A DNA stretch of 64,000 bases from Ditylenchus dipsaci (Eukaryota > Nematoda > Chromadorea > Rhabditida > Anguinidae): NCBI GenBank assembly GCA_004194705.1, contig SADC01001375.1:124001-188000 (forward strand), read 5' to 3'. Made by a program: the position numbers and the translations under genes. Positions 1 to 12,800 of the stretch are shown one piece after another; position 1 is the first letter of the stretch, and each line of letters opens with the position of its first letter. The notes beneath the pieces are model-generated. The model saw only the letters and a list, made by a program, of their open reading frames with translations, had not been told where the DNA came from and did not search any database.

Positions 1-434
1 TAATCCAAAAATTTTAGATTTTGTCAAAAATAATTAAAAACCATTGTATCCTATTCAAAAGCAAGCATTGAACATGTTTTAATAATACCCAAACAGCAAC
101 TTTACTAAAAAAACGCCCGTGCCGAGGTAGGTACGTGACTTAAAAGAATTTCTATCAAAATAATTTTGACACCGGTGTCATATGCTCCCTCTCCCCCAAT
201 CCTCGGCGTGAAGTGTTACTTTGCCACTTGGATCATGAACCATAAACGACCCAACTTGCGGCCATTAACTTAGACCTCATGTAGCTAGTTAAAAATGGAG
301 GTGAAAAATAAAATTCACACTCAGGGGGACTCGAATCAGCAACCTCGGTGACGTGTATATGAAGCTGTGTGCCCTTTTAAATTAAAATTTTTGAGTAGCG
401 AAAAATTTTCTTAATTTTTATGTTTTTTGATCAA

Positions 435-858
435 TGGCAGTGTTCATAGTCGAGTTGACCCCTCAACTTTTTAGGGGTCAACTTTTGTCAAAATTACCAA
501 AATATCAATTTTTTGAAGGGAAAGTGCCAAATCTAATATTTTTCAACCCCACTCAACTTTTTGAGCTCTACAAGATGGCCTTTACAGAAGTTCAAAATCC
601 TATCTTTACAAAATTTTAGCAAAAGTTGACCCTAAGTTGACCCCAGTTGACCCCTCAAATTTTTTTACTCACCGATTTTTCTGCATCGAATTTTCATAAA
701 TCAGTCGGAAAAACTGCCTATATTTTCGTGTAGAGCTCAAAAAGTTGCCCTAGAGTCATAACTATCAAAATAAATAAATATTGAGAAAAATATTGACATT
801 TTTTGAATTTAAGAAAAAGTTGACCCTAAAAGTTGACCCCGACTATAAACAGGGCCAA
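435..858. repeat. Palindromic repeat with AGTTGACCCC units
   Basis: Left end TGTTCATAGTCGAGTTGACC, right end GACCCCGACTATAAACAGG, with repeated AAGTTGACCC near both ends. Sequence 1-434 holds only repeat-like AT-rich DNA and one B-box-like stretch near 330; I see no gene there. Confidence 0.6.
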
Positions 859-959
859 TAGTGTTTTTTCACAGTTTTTATTTATATTTCGGCCTATACA
901 TGGTTAAAATAACAAGCATTCGATTGTTTTGTCGATGTGCAGCAATTAAAATATACAAT

Positions 960-2300
960 TATATTACAAGTTCATCAAATTTTCAGCATTATTTGATTCG
1001 TCTGTTTCTGGCAACACGTTATTAAGAAATAGTGATCGCAGGCATATAAGTTTAGAAATCGTTTCAGGTTTGAGTCGATTGCGCAAATCTGTTGCGTTGA
1101 GGCGTAGTAGCGAGAAAGGGGCAGGAGTAGTGTGGGCCAAATCACTTTGGGACAATTCAATTTGGGTCAAAATAAATTTGGGCCAATTCACTTTGCGACA
1201 ATTCAATTTGGGCCAAAATCAATTTGGGCCAATTCACTTTGCGACAATTCAATTTGGGCCAAAATAAATTTGGGCCAATTCACTTTGCGACAATTCAATT
1301 TGGGCCAAAATCAATTTGGGCCAATTCACTTTGCGACAATTCAATTTGGGCCAAAATAAAATTGAGCTAAATCACTTTGCGCCACTATTCCTAATGATTT
1401 TGCTGTCAAACGCTAAAGGCACGTTCACAATGAGTGTCGACCAAAAATTTGAAATAAAGGACATTTTAATGAAATAAAGGACATTCGGTCAAAAAGTGCC
1501 ATTTTATCCAATGCTTATTTGGTTTTGAACACTGAAAATAAAAATTTTGACGTAAAATTTTAAAGTTTTCGGGTCTCAAAATAAAGGACAAATCTTTAAA
1601 TAAAGGACGTTTCCGAGCCATGCATGCAATACTTCATTTTAATATTATCAAAACATCTTCATCATGCCCGAATTAGTCCAGAAAACAGGTATGGAACCCA
1701 AAAAAGTAAAATTTTTTGATGTAAGTGGACGACCACTTGGTTAAGTTAGTGCATGGATTATCCAGTAGAATTGAGGTTGGATCATAGAAAAACATTTTGA
1801 ATTTTAAAAGTTCATTACTCAAGACAAAAATATTACTTCCCGAGTACCATTGCACTACCTGAGTTTCTTTATTGAAATTCCAATGACAAATAACTACAAT
1901 ATTACAAGAAAGAGATCTAATACTCTACTTCAATGACCGTGGTACTTCTCAAGATGAGCGGCGATTGAGACCAGAAATTCAATTCGGGGCAGACCTGTTC
2001 CATTGCGATAGTTTTTCACCAGCTGTCGAATTTGATTTTGCCCAATTTGATTTTGGCCCAAATTGAACTGGCCCAATTTGATTTTGGCCCAAATTGAATT
2101 GTCGCAACTTGATTTTGGCCCAACTTGATTTCGGCCCAAATTGAATTGGCCCGAATTGAATTGTCCCAAAGTGATTTGACCCAATTCGATTTTGACCTAA
2201 ATTGAATTGTCCCAACGTGATTTGGCCCACACTACTCCTGCCCCGAGAAAGCTCTTTCGCTTGGCGTTCTAGAATGGCAAAAAATGGCAAAATATAAAAT
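960..2300 (-). pseudogene. hAT transposase C-terminal fragment, interrupted by an element
   Basis: The two flanks of the 1119-2243 element join on the minus strand into a hAT dimerisation-domain end: PSERAFSLLRL, then [27 protein letters not shown]. The SER-(A/V)-FS and RxRL.PE signatures are those of hAT transposases. Only this terminal piece is present. Confidence 0.7.
1119..2243. mobile_element. Palindromic element with tandem-repeat arms inserted in hAT fragment
   Basis: Inverted ends begin GGGCAGGAGTAGTGTGGGCC and continue as tandem copies of a roughly 30-base unit built on TTTGGGCCAA and TTGCGACAATTC (1130-1385, inverted at 2030-2240). The 8-bp duplication CGAGAAAG flanks it at 1111-1118 and 2244-2251. 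The middle (1390-1920) holds other repeat fragments including a CCAAGTGGTCGTCCACTTGG-type hairpin. Confidence 0.82.
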
Positions 2301-2817
2301 AAGTTATGGCGTTCTGTTTTTTGAAATTTTTATACTTTTTAGACGGTTTTTTATATTTTTTATGACATTAAATGTGTCTTTGTACGCAATTTAAAGTATC
2401 TATACGATTACAATGGGTCGAACTGGCAAAAATCGGTGAAAAGAGTTTTCGTAGCAAGACCTTTAATTTCAAAAATATAAGAAATAGGCAAATAAAGAAT
2501 AAGCAAACTTAAACATTCTTTGTTTTTTTTGATATATTTTTCGTGGTATTGTAGCAAATTTGGGACTTAAGAGAAAGCTGGCTGGGCTATAGCCGGGCTA
2601 TATAAAAATATGTGCCCTAAAAAGGGCACATTGTGACCTTGTAAGGCAGATATTTTTTCAAAAATACAATGTGCCCTGAAATGTGCCCTTTAGGGCACAT
2701 TTGTCGGACCCTGGTTGAGACTGGATACATGTGAAATATTCTGGCAAAACAGTTAATTTTCCGGGAAAATCTATAACATTTTTTCTTAGTGGTTTTCTTG
2801 TTTCAATATATCATGAT

Positions 2818-3181
2818 TAAAAGACCATCGCCGTTGATGACAACGGCAATTCCGAGTTTTGAATTGGCGGGGGACAGCCGGAAATGCGGAAAATGTTTTC
2901 GCGTATTATTTTTTTATTTGCATCTAAAATTTAAATTTATGTACTAGGTGAGGCGAATAAATAGGTGGCTCTAATAGGTTATAGCTCAAAGAAAGTCGGC
3001 TAACTCGTCCGATCTGACTTTGTCAAGCAACGTTGGGCTCGACTAGTAAACGGTTCTATATTTTGAACAAATTTTAATCGCAAACAAGAAATAATTCGAA
3101 ATAAATTTTCAAAATAAAAAAGCTGTCCCCGCGAATTTAAAAACTTGAAATTGCCATTGTCATCAACAGTGATGGTCCTTT
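2818..3181. repeat. Palindromic repeat with AAAGGACCATC ends
   Basis: Arms AAAAGACCATCGCCGTTGAT and the inverted CATCAACAGTGATGGTCCTT; related to 18091-18288 and to the half copy at 19895-19960 (all include GGCGGGGGACA near the arms). Between 2300 and 2817 there is no recognised feature apart from GGGCACA units at 2610-2700. Confidence 0.6.
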
Positions 3182-3281
3182 AACTCGAATTTACGCACTT
3201 AGGCTTAGACTTAGGCTTAGGTTGGGTTAGTTCAGGTTAGTCCAGCGGCCGTTAGGACGGAATCAAATGTGTGGTTCAAAC

Positions 3282-4269
3282 CAGTGTTTGCGTGAGCTCA
3301 CTCAAGGCGAGAATCTCAGTGAGTGAGAGTGAGAATGAAAATGTTTCGGGGCAGTGAGAGTGAGGGTGAAAATTTTTGAATTCCCGGGCACCACCTCTTA
3401 TTAGCGTGGGCATGCCCTTTAAGGTGAGAATCTCAGTGAGTGAAAGCTCATTCACTCACTCTCACACTTAATTTTCGATTTTTATTCTCACTCACTCTGA
3501 AATTCCTACTCTCACCCTCACTATCCCTCTCACTTGCTTATCTTTTCATTCTCAGTGAGGACAATGAGGACAGAGTGAGAATTGCATTTTTCTGGTTAAG
3601 GCCAAGATTAACACAGTTTTATTAAAATTAAAGCAATGCTTACACCTAAATGCAAAAATAAGAAAGAGAGAATAATGTCACGTATCCATCGAACACAGTT
3701 TTGGCCTTGGATGCCTTATTTTTCACAACTGCTCACGCAATTCGGCTAACTAGTTGCCATTATTGACCAAAACCAATATAATAAGCACGATTAATTATAG
3801 TTTCGGCCTAACACATACACGGTCGACTTTCGATATAACGCAACCCAACCAAAGTTAAATTTGACTGACTTACTTTTGCCGGTAGCATTTCGAGGGGAAA
3901 GTTATATCGGCGTTGCGTTGTATCGAAAGTTGACTGTAGAATTCAACCAAATGACAAGCATCCTGTATCTGAAATAATAGGTCAGCTCATGCTGTTAAAT
4001 GCTCAGACATTTGTCTGAACTAGTTCTTGAAACATTTATTAGTTATCAATAAAAATGTCTTTATTAAGTTAAATTTTGATAAAACAGATTGAATTTTATT
4101 CATTATCACTCACAGTGAGAATCTAAGTGAGCTCACTCACTCTCACTCACTGTATTTTTTCATTCTCAATCTCATTCTCACTGCCCTAAAATTTTCACCC
4201 TCACTGCCCCGAAACATTTTCATTCTCACTCTCACTCACTGACTGAAACCATATAGAGGGCAAACACTG
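3282..4269. mobile_element. hAT-type element with GTGAGTGAGAGTGAG tandem arms
   Basis: Ends CAGTGTTTGC and its complement, flanked by near-identical 8-mers GTTCAAAC (3274-3281) and GTTTAAAC (4270-4277). Subterminal arrays of GTGAGTGAGA/TCTCACTCAC occupy 3290-3570 and 4100-4250. A TA-flanked pogo-like element (3818-3936) is nested inside. Confidence 0.72.
3818..3936. mobile_element. TA-flanked element with TCGACTTTCGATATAACGC ends
   Basis: Short inverted pair (left GTCGACTTTCGATATAACGC, right reversed CAGTCAACTTTCGATACAAC) followed by TA. It is nested in the hAT-type element 3282-4269. Confidence 0.65.
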
Positions 4270-4430
4270 GTTTAAACATACCTTTTGAACTTTCGCAACA
4301 AAAATTGTGTCCAGTCAGTTTTTGTATCCAGTCGTCAGGCGTTCGATAAAAATAACCATTGACTGAGAAAATAACAATAACATAAAAAAACACAGCAGTG
4401 GCTTTAAAAAACTTAGGCCTGACACACAAT

Positions 4431-6230
4431 AATGGACTGGAAATTCAATAATCCTCACTCGGAAATGGCCATATCTTTTTTTAGTTTTCCAAAAGTATTA
4501 TTTTGGTGCCATCTTGTAGCTGAGATTCAGGGCTACCAGGGGCCTATTGCAACAGTTAAAAGTAGAAAGTTGACAGTGAAAGTGTTGCAACATCTGAAAG
4601 TTGAAAGCTGATGGCGTTGCAAAATTAAAAAAAGTCTCACTTTCAACATTCACTTTTAACTTTCACTTTCTACTGTCAACTTTCGCTTTCTCCTTTCAAT
4701 CCCTGAATTCTCAAATTCGTGCATTTTGCGGGAATTTAATTTTTTTTAGTCTGAACCAACCAAACCAAGTGGTCGTAGACTTGGTGCGTATTTTTTTTAC
4801 GTTTTTCATGTTCCAAAACCGGTTTTCTGTGCTAATTCAGGCATGCTGAAGATGGTTTGATAGTGGTGAAATGCCGTTTTCTCTGGTATTTTTTAAGTTT
4901 CGGTAAAAAGGAGTTTTGGTAAAATCAATTATTTGCCAAAACTCAAAAATGGCTAAAATCTGAAAAAGTTGGAATAACTTGGATTTTGGCCATTTTTTCA
5001 GAAAGTCTATTTTTTCAAAAAAAAGGCCATATCTCAACACTCAGATTTCCAAAAATTATTATGTAAAGTGGATTTTGTAGCTCTTGAGCTGTGCTACAAC
5101 TTAGTTGTAAGATGTTGCCAGATCGTAAAATCCAGAATTAAAATTTGACCAGTTAAAGTGATAAAAACGCTGGTCAATTTCTCAAAATGACCTGACAAGT
5201 GTTTGAAGCCAAATGGCGACTTATCGAAAATAATCAAGCTAAGATTAATATGCCATTTGAAAGAGGAGATGCAGAGCTACAAAATGGTATGAAAAGAGAA
5301 TAGATATGATTGCAACATTGATAAAATATAAGTCTTATAAAATATCCGGATAATTTTTGACCAACCCAATAACAATTCAATTTCCTGCAAATTTTTTTAA
5401 AATGCACGAATTTTATAAGTGTGGAACAATTTGTGTTCTGATCAATTCGGTGATGATCAATCGTTTCGACGAAAATCTTTCTACCTGGATACCACTATCT
5501 AGGTACGACCACCTGGATACGAGCTCCTGGGTACAACTACCTAGGTATCATCACCTTGGTAACACCACCTAGGTACTACCAACAGGGTACCACCAACTGG
5601 ACAGTAACACCGGAGTAACATCAACTGTGCCCCACTACTTGAGTACCACCACTGGGAACCACTACCTTAGAAATCATGGGTACTTATGACAGAATGGCAC
5701 CACTGAGAATAAATTGATACCCAAAAATATGAGTGGATACCACTTCCTATGTATATTTCTGCATTACCACCCGAGGTTGAAAAATGGTGAAAAGGTCCGA
5801 ATTACATATTGAATCGTAAAAAAATAAAAAAAAATTGGATTTTACGAGAAAAATCGCATTTAGAAATGACTAAAACCGAAAAAAATTCAACTTTCACAAA
5901 AAATCGGACCACCTATCTTCCCCCACCGATTTTACCATCTACTTTCAACTTTTAACTTTACACTTTCGAGTGTTGCAACACTTTCAACTTTCAACTGTTG
6001 CAATAGGCACCAGATAAGCTATTAATAAAATTATTTCGGATTAAAAATGTTGAGAAAAAGTCAACAATCCTCACTCACAATCCTGACTCGGCCGGAGTTT
6101 TCATTCACACCAACTTGAACAATCGCCTAGCCCTGAGTCTCAGCTACAAGATAGCACCAAAAGAAAATTTGTTGGAAAACTAAACAAAATATGTCCATTT
6201 TTAAGTGAGGATTGTTGAATTTGCAGTCCA
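4431..6230. repeat. Nested palindromes (TTCAACAATCCTCACTC outer, CCTATTGCAACAGTTAAAAG inner)
   Basis: Outer arms at 4431-4520 and 6060-6230 pair (AATCCTCACTC, AGCTACAAGATGGCACC). Inner arms at 4540-4700 and 5935-6010 pair and repeat AAAGTTGAAAGT. The middle holds a CCAAGTGGTCG-type piece (4760-5040) and a minisatellite of ACCTAGGTACCACC-like units (5480-5700). No gene is supported. Confidence 0.55.
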
Positions 6231-6671
6231 CCATTGTGAACAAGGCCTTACTATTGGCTGCGGAAGCGTGTTGCGGAAAAATAAATGTTGGCAATTTTAT
6301 TTAAAATTGCCAAAGTTGGTGAGTTTGGCTATAGTTAGTCCAAAGTTTAGGCCCCAAACTTGACCTCTATCTTTAGGCCAATTTGGCAACCCTTTTGCAT
6401 TCTGAAAATAGTAATTCGTTGAATTTTTTGTCTCACTCCGACAAAATTTGCTCACATGAAGTATGGAACTTTTTCAGAGAATATTTTGAGCATGTCTCGT
6501 GTTGTATGTCTTCTCTCCAGCTTTTTTTCGATTTGAAAATTTTTCCCATGAGTTGTGAACTCACACTAAGCTTCAAGTTGCATTTTCGCCTCAAACTGAG
6601 GTTTACTAATTCAACGTAAATTCAAATTCAACATAAACATTTTTATTCATGTCAAGCCGATTTTGTGTATT

Positions 6672-7075
6672 GTCGGCGGTGCCCAGGTTTATTAATTAGA
6701 AAGTTATAAGAAAGTGCCGTTTTGAAAAAGTCAAAGTTTATAAAAACATGGTTTCGCCAAAAACAGGTTTAGAAAAAAAGAATTTTTGAAAACAACCTGT
6801 TTGATAAATATACATTTGGAACAGGATCTTGTCTATAACAGCTTTTGACCGTCTCATGGTTAAAAATGATGGTTTTGTAGGTCAGGGGTAGTTTTAGAGG
6901 TCGAAAGCTGTTATAGACAACATCCTTTCCCAAATGTATGTTTATCAAACAAGTTGTTTCCAATTACGCTCTTTTTCTAAACCTGTTTTGGCGAAACCAT
7001 GTTTTATAAACTTTGACTTTTTCGAAACAGTAATTTATTATAACTTCTAATTAGTAAACCTGGGTAGCGCCGTAT
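6672..7075. repeat. Palindromic repeat, about 400 bp
   Basis: Arms from ATTGTCGGCGGTGCCCAGGT to the inverted ACCTGGGTAGCGCCGTATTG; pairing continues through AAGTTTATAAAACATGGTTTC to the centre near 6880. Sequence 6231-6671 and 7076-7491 shows no firm feature other than the likely promoter of the first F-box-like gene. Confidence 0.65.
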
Positions 7076-7491
7076 TGTTTTTTCAAGTTTAACGGTGGAC
7101 TTGAATCTTTATGAGGTTGGATTGAATAATTCAGATTGATGTTTAATGCAGTCATCACAGAGAAAAGTTAAAATAAGTTTTGACAGACGAGTCTTGATCT
7201 GAATTTGTTGTGCTTTTGCATTATAGAATACTATGGGGTATACTTTTGTGTTTAGATATCTGCTGAATGCCTGCAAACGAAAAACCCTCTCGAACAGCTG
7301 CTGCGGTCGCTCTGGAGGAAAAGAAGGTAATTTATTTTCATACCATTGCCATGTCATGTCCAAATTGATCTCTTCAAATTTATTTGATTGGATTAGATTG
7401 AGATAAGAATTTAAAAGCGTTGCTATATCTTTCCATTACCGAATTTATTTCTTTGTCCAGAAGTTTACCAGCACATTTATTTTTTTATCAA

Positions 7492-8022
7492 ATGGATTTT
7501 AAACCGTTTGTTCTACCTTCTGAAATTGTGCGAAATATTGTTGCGCATTTCTCATTGATGGACTGCAAAGAACTGGCTTTGACTTCAAATATCATGTACT
7601 TTCATATTCTAACTCATCTGAAAAGGTCTAAGAAAGTCAGTGTAACAAGTGTAACAACCTCTTTTACTCTTAATTTTTAGTTGGAGGAGCAAAGAAATAA
7701 GAAGAAGAAATTGATTGAGGCTGCCAACACCGAGATGAAAATGAAAGTGGTCGAACTGGACAAAAAAAAGGCGGAGCTCGAAAAAAAGAAGGCCGAAGTG
7801 GATAATGAGCGGATGTATGCATCAAAAGAAAGAAGGCTGAAATTGATAGTATTCGAGCTATTCCTGATAATGAGATCACTCTAGGTCAGTAACACTACAG
7901 TCTTTTATTTTTGGTAGACAGTTGCCATCGATAATAGATACCTATTTTTAGACTCCAAGGATGAGAAAAACAACAAGAAGGACGAGACTAATGAAGAGGA
8001 GAGTGACTCGGATGACAATTAG
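7492..8022 (+). CDS. F-box-like protein with coiled-coil tail (paralogue 1)
   Basis: Exons 7492-7635, 7681-7884 and 7952-8022. Exon 1 (48 codons) reads like an F-box: FVLPSEIVRNIVAHFSLMDC, KELALTSNIMYFHILTHLK. Exon 2 is a lysine/glutamate-rich coiled coil (VELDKKKAELEKKKAEVDNE). One base is missing around 7826-7835; past it the frame reads KAEIDSIRAIPDNEITL and joins an acidic last exon ending NEEESDSDDN. Introns are 45 and 67 bases. F-box proteins usually recruit targets to SCF ubiquitin ligases; that role is inferred. Exon 1 and its upstream sequence match the gene at 29055, so the two arose by duplication. Confidence 0.7.
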
Positions 8023-8443
8023 TTCTTTGCAAAAGTTTATGCTTGTTCGTTGGTTCTTGAAATAGATAATGTTGCTTCTGTGGTTTGTAATTTCTGCTTG
8101 CCTACTCTGATATTGAGCTAGGGTTTGTGAGTCTTGCAGCATGTGTTTAAGGACTAGCTTTTAGGCTCTAAAGAGATAAGTTTTTCTCACCAGCTCAGTT
8201 ATTGTTGTGCACTTTTTCCGATTTTTCACTCTTTTAACAAATTGATGGTGGCAACCTACAGGCAATTTCGTCTTTTTATGATTATTGCAAAGGGCAGAAG
8301 TTAGGATGAATAGTCTTGAAAATGTTGAGTGATTGTCGAGTGCAAAAGTATTTTTTTCACAACAATGTGTGTAGCAGCTTGTCTAACTAAATTCAATCAT
8401 GCAAAAATATTCTTTGTGATCATACGATAACGGATTCAATGTA

Positions 8444-8627
8444 CAGTCGATGCTCGATATAACGAACCCACGATACAACGAACTCTCGTTATAACGAACC
8501 GATTTTTTGCTTATTTGGCCAGCGATGAGGTAAAACGACTAAAGTTGCCGCGCAGTATAACGAACGCTCGATATAACGAACCCCTACGACTGGTCCTTAG
8601 GGGGTTCGTTTTACCGAGGGTTGACTG
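8444..8627. mobile_element. TA-flanked element with CAGTCGATGCTCGATATAAC ends
   Basis: Inverted ends (right end reversed CAGTCAACCCTCGGTAAAAC) between TA dinucleotides; inner ATAACGAAC units recur. This end type is typical of pogo/Tigger elements. It lies downstream of the first F-box-like gene. Confidence 0.8.
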
Positions 8628-9490
8628 TATATCCAGTTTACAGCCGTATTGACGACACATTTTTCATGAAAAAAGTCAGTTTTTCAAAGCATTGAGCTTA
8701 TAATATTGAGCTCGTTTGCCTTAAATTTGATAAATCTGAGAAACGTTTTTGAATCGTGAAGTTATTTTGCTGCTGACTGAATGGTTACTACTCATTTGCA
8801 CCAGATTGTTTCGAATCGAAAATCTAAAAAAACATGTTGAAACCACACTTTTAAGACCACCATAACATATGCTGGCCTACCCTGAACCAAGCAGAAGCCT
8901 AAACCGGGCGCAATTGAGTTGGCCCAAATGAGTAGCAACGGACTGAATACAGTTGATTTACACATACCGGTGCAGAAATTTCTGTGAGCCGGCGCCGGCA
9001 CATACATTTTATGGGCTTCTACCGGTTAGGCGGCCGGTTTTTAAAAATCTTAGTAATCAAGTGCAGGTACCGGTGCTTTTTTTGAAGTCGGAGGTGGTGC
9101 GACATTTTTATTGGGAGGTGTCAAATTTTCAGATTTACAGCACCGGTGTTGTTCAAAAGTTGCAAGGATTTTGATATTTTATGTCGTTTATATAGATGAC
9201 TAGTTTTGTCAATAAGAAAAATACCTTTAGCATGATCATTTTCAGAAATTAATGGTAGAATCAGAATGCTGACTTATTTGGACTAGATTGACGGATGAAG
9301 TTTGGCTAAAGATTTTCACAGTTTTTTTAAAAAAAGTGAGGGATCCAGGCTTAACAGCTTAGAATTGATCTGATCTTTGTTCACTATGGATGAGGCTCTA
9401 ATTTGAAGAAGTGTCGCAATACCGGGGCTCGACTGTATTTAAATGCAATTGCACACTCCCCACTAAAAAACTTTAGCAAAAATATCCTAC

Positions 9491-9837
9491 CTGCACAAAA
9501 TAGTCCCTGGAAACAGTGCCCGCTTCATTTTTAAGCACACAAGTATAGCGGAATCTAGCAGCTTCTGACCCAATAATCGCCAATTTCTTGCCTTCAGCCA
9601 ACACAGAGCTCTTAGCTTGAACATTGCCTTCGGAATCCAATTTGCTTATTGTAGTGGGCGTTGGCTGGTCTGCAGATGGTTTCTCCAATTGGTCGCCGTT
9701 GATTGGATGTCCATCGATGAGCCATTGGATATGGGGTTCAGGATTTCCTTCGCCCACAGGACAACTCAACTCGTGTAAATGCTCAACAATCACTTTAACA
9801 TTTTCTTCATAGGTTTCTGATGCGAATTTGGGTGGCA
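9491..9837 (-). CDS. him-4: Hemicentin Ig domain 15 (exon 39, last exon placed)
   Basis: [40 protein letters not shown], then [19 protein letters not shown] and DYFVQ before donor GTAGGA. The C' to E stretch is longer than in its neighbours (about 50 residues rich in Ser, Thr, Pro). The donor shows the gene continues 3', but no further Ig or EGF exon was recognised between 1 and 9490. Confidence 0.92.
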
Positions 9838-12800
9838 CTGCAATGTACATTTGTTTAGCTAGCAAGCTCAATCAGTTTTGGCGTAAATTTAGGGTCTAAT
9901 GTCGGATCCGGCCAATTTCGCCTTGGTCTCTCCACTTTATATTTTTTCACTTTTTGCTTTGGTGCTCTTCACAATTTTATTTTTATATACTTTCACTATT
10001 TTAAATATTTTTTCCAATAAATACTGCTGGGGTTATGTTTCTCCAGAATTGGCGAGCCATAAAAAATTTATGCCTAGATTTCTTTGTCAGTCTGGTGCGG
10101 AATTTCTTTTTCCAGATCCCAAAGAAATTTTAAAATACAAGCACGGCTGGACCGAAAAGCCCAGATCGGCTTGTGGACAGGTCTTCCTCAGAGAACAAGG
10201 ATGACTACTGTCAAACTTTCGTCAAAAATACTTAAAATAAGGTAAAAATTTATAAAAAAAATTAAGGATAACATTTAAACGTTTTTGAAAATGGTTGACC
10301 GCCCCGTGTTTTAGCTGAATTTGCGCCGAAAAACTGAATCCTCCTAAAAAGTTGGACACGGGTCGATTCGAGACAAATCTGATTCGAGACAGTCGATTCG
10401 AGATACTTTCTTTCTAGCTTTGAAACTTTTGATCAAAAATATACAATTTTTAAAGAAAATTTTTATAGATAATTACACTCTAATACCAAAATGTCTTCAT
10501 GAATCTGAATCCGTTGAGATCCATTTAAAATAATTAGTTGGAATGAGATATGGCTGTTTTGGCCAGACCACCCAAAAAATTCTCACCACTTAAAGGGGGG
10601 GGGACAGTTATTTAGGTTTGAAAAAGTGGCTTCCATGGCGCAGTGAGTGCTCGCGTTTTTTGGCCAAAAATGGTGTTTTTTGGTGTTGCAGGTTCGATCC
10701 CACGTAGGGGCACACTATTTTTTTTGGCTTGTTTGGCCATTTTAGAGGTAATTAGACTTTTTTGACGCCAGGTTCGGGATCAGCGATCCAAATTAAATCT
10801 CTAAATCTCTAAACTGGCCAATAATCCAAAAAAATAGTGTGCCACTACGTGGGATTGAACCCGCAAGACCAAAAAACACCATTTTGGGCCAAAAAACGCG
10901 AGCACTTACGCACTGCGCTATGGAAGCCACTTTTTCAAACCTAAATGGCTTCCCCTTTAAAATATCTCATCTACCTGCGATTTTTTTGATCTGATTTTGA
11001 CGGATTTGGATTTAGTAAGACATTTTGGTGTTAGAATGGTATGTCTTTAAAAAATCTCTAAAAATTGCTAATTTTTTTATAATAAGTTTCAAAAGCTGGA
11101 AAAAGGTGTCTCGAATCAGATTTGATTCGAATCGTACTTTTACCAAAAAATTTACCTAACACAGTGAGGTTGAACGTCTTAGATGACTCTCCTATGGAAT
11201 TCCTGACCAAGCAGCTGTAAAGACCATGGTTGTGCTTGCCAGCTTCGGTGATGAACAGGCGATTGTCAGAAGTAGATGAGCCCAGGGCAGAAGACTTTGA
11301 ATTTGAAGGCAGGACATTGGAGTTGTTCTGTAATATTTTATTCTGCTGCCAAAATCTTTAATTTCGCTGCCGAATCGAGTCTGTTGCCGAAACACAAGCA
11401 AAATTAATTACCACACTTTAAAAATGTTTGAAAAATGTTGCTTTAGTCTAGAAATCGGTGTAAAAACTTGGCATAGGGGCGTTTCTGTTAATTTGTGCCA
11501 TTTTTGACTGTTAAATAAATCTTTTTCAGTATTTTATTAACTTAAGCTTAGGGTAGACCAGCACGTGTTAGCTGGGACTGAACAATGTCTTACGGACTGC
11601 AAAATAGACAAAATTAAAAAAGGCGCAAATTCAAAAAATGGCGAAAAGTAACGGAAACGCCTACGCACCTAAAAACTTACAAAAAGCCAAGTTATTGATG
11701 TTTTGCTGTCCATATTGCTCACTTCACAGTGCAGGTGGTTGGTTTGCCCTGAGCCACCTCCAATTGCTCATCCTTGGACAGCTTAGGAGGTGCTGAAAAA
11801 CAAATTCAGGGTATAGGGTTGTGCATGGGGTTGTCGTGTCGAGTTAAACTCGAAAACCCAAAAATTTTTAAATATTTAGTTTTAAAGAGTATCGAGTCGA
11901 GTACCGTATTCCCTCTAATAACTCCCCACCCGACGGGCCTTATATCTCAGCTTAGAGCAAACATTTCGCAAATCTGTTTTTTGCGTTTTCTTGGTTACCA
12001 CAATTTTACCTGATTACATTTTCAGATTTTGGCTGAGCACCCGAAAATCTCAAAATCGTTCGATTTTTAGGCGTTGAAAAATAACTGGCCATGCAGAGAT
12101 AATAAAGGAAATAAGGTACTCGGCTTGAAAAATTCAAGTTTCGAAATACTCAATTTTTTTGGTAAAAATATTGTTTTAAAATAAATTTTTTCGCCACTTT
12201 TTATAATTTTCGACCAAATTTTTCTGCTCTACACTTTACTTTAATTTTTGGATTATACCATGAGCATGCCATAAAATTGAAACAATTTCAAGTTAAACTC
12301 CACAGATGAAAATTTTCTAGTTTACAAGTCGATTATTCGAAAATTTCGGTCGCATATCTAGTAGCTTTTCTGCCCAGTTCTGGATTAGAGAAGTACATAC
12401 TCTTTGGTCACTTTGGAACAGAAACAAGAGTCACTTTTGCGCCCAGGAGAAAAACATAAGTTCCACTTCTGTCCAATTTCTCCTTTTTTCTCTTGAACTC
12501 CCATCCTACTCGTCTCAAAAAATTCTTTTTTTTGTTTTATGGAAAAACTCTTTATTGTCGCTAAAAAAATCTTTTCTGTCGCCAGGGAAGAGTTCTTGTG
12601 ACTATTTGCGGGAAATAGTCACAAATTTTGAATTTGCAAAATAGCCAAAAATAGTCACACGTTGTGACTATTTTAATTTTGTGACTATTCTTGTGACTAT
12701 TTCTCGACACGAAAGTAACGATTTTAAAAAATAGTCACATCGTGTGACTATTTTGAACGTTTGTGACTATTCTTGTGACTATTTCTTGACAAGAAATCAA

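Noticed and set aside
1130..1385. Regular repeat-spacer pattern reminiscent of a CRISPR array
   Set aside because: The units are contiguous tandem repeats without unique spacers, inverted at 2030-2240, in eukaryotic DNA with introns; it is a transposon arm.
964..2290. Several open frames rich in LGQFNLGQNQ-type repeats on both strands
   Set aside because: They translate the tandem arms of the palindromic element, are mirrored on the other strand and have no protein-like composition.
3187..3265. A chromosome end, from TTAGGCTTAGAC...TTAGGTTGGG
   Set aside because: Only a few degenerate units, followed by ordinary sequence and genes on both sides; it is interstitial.
7109..7363. Minus-strand 84-codon frame (FPPERPQQLFERVF...) as a possible further hemicentin exon
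   Set aside because: It has no Ig or EGF cysteine pattern, and it overlaps the likely upstream region of the first F-box-like gene. No splice join to exon 39 could be justified.
10630..10720. A functional tRNA gene
   Set aside because: A- and B-box-like sequences are present, but the stretch between them is AT-rich filler with no cloverleaf stems or anticodon loop, and it is part of an inverted repeat.
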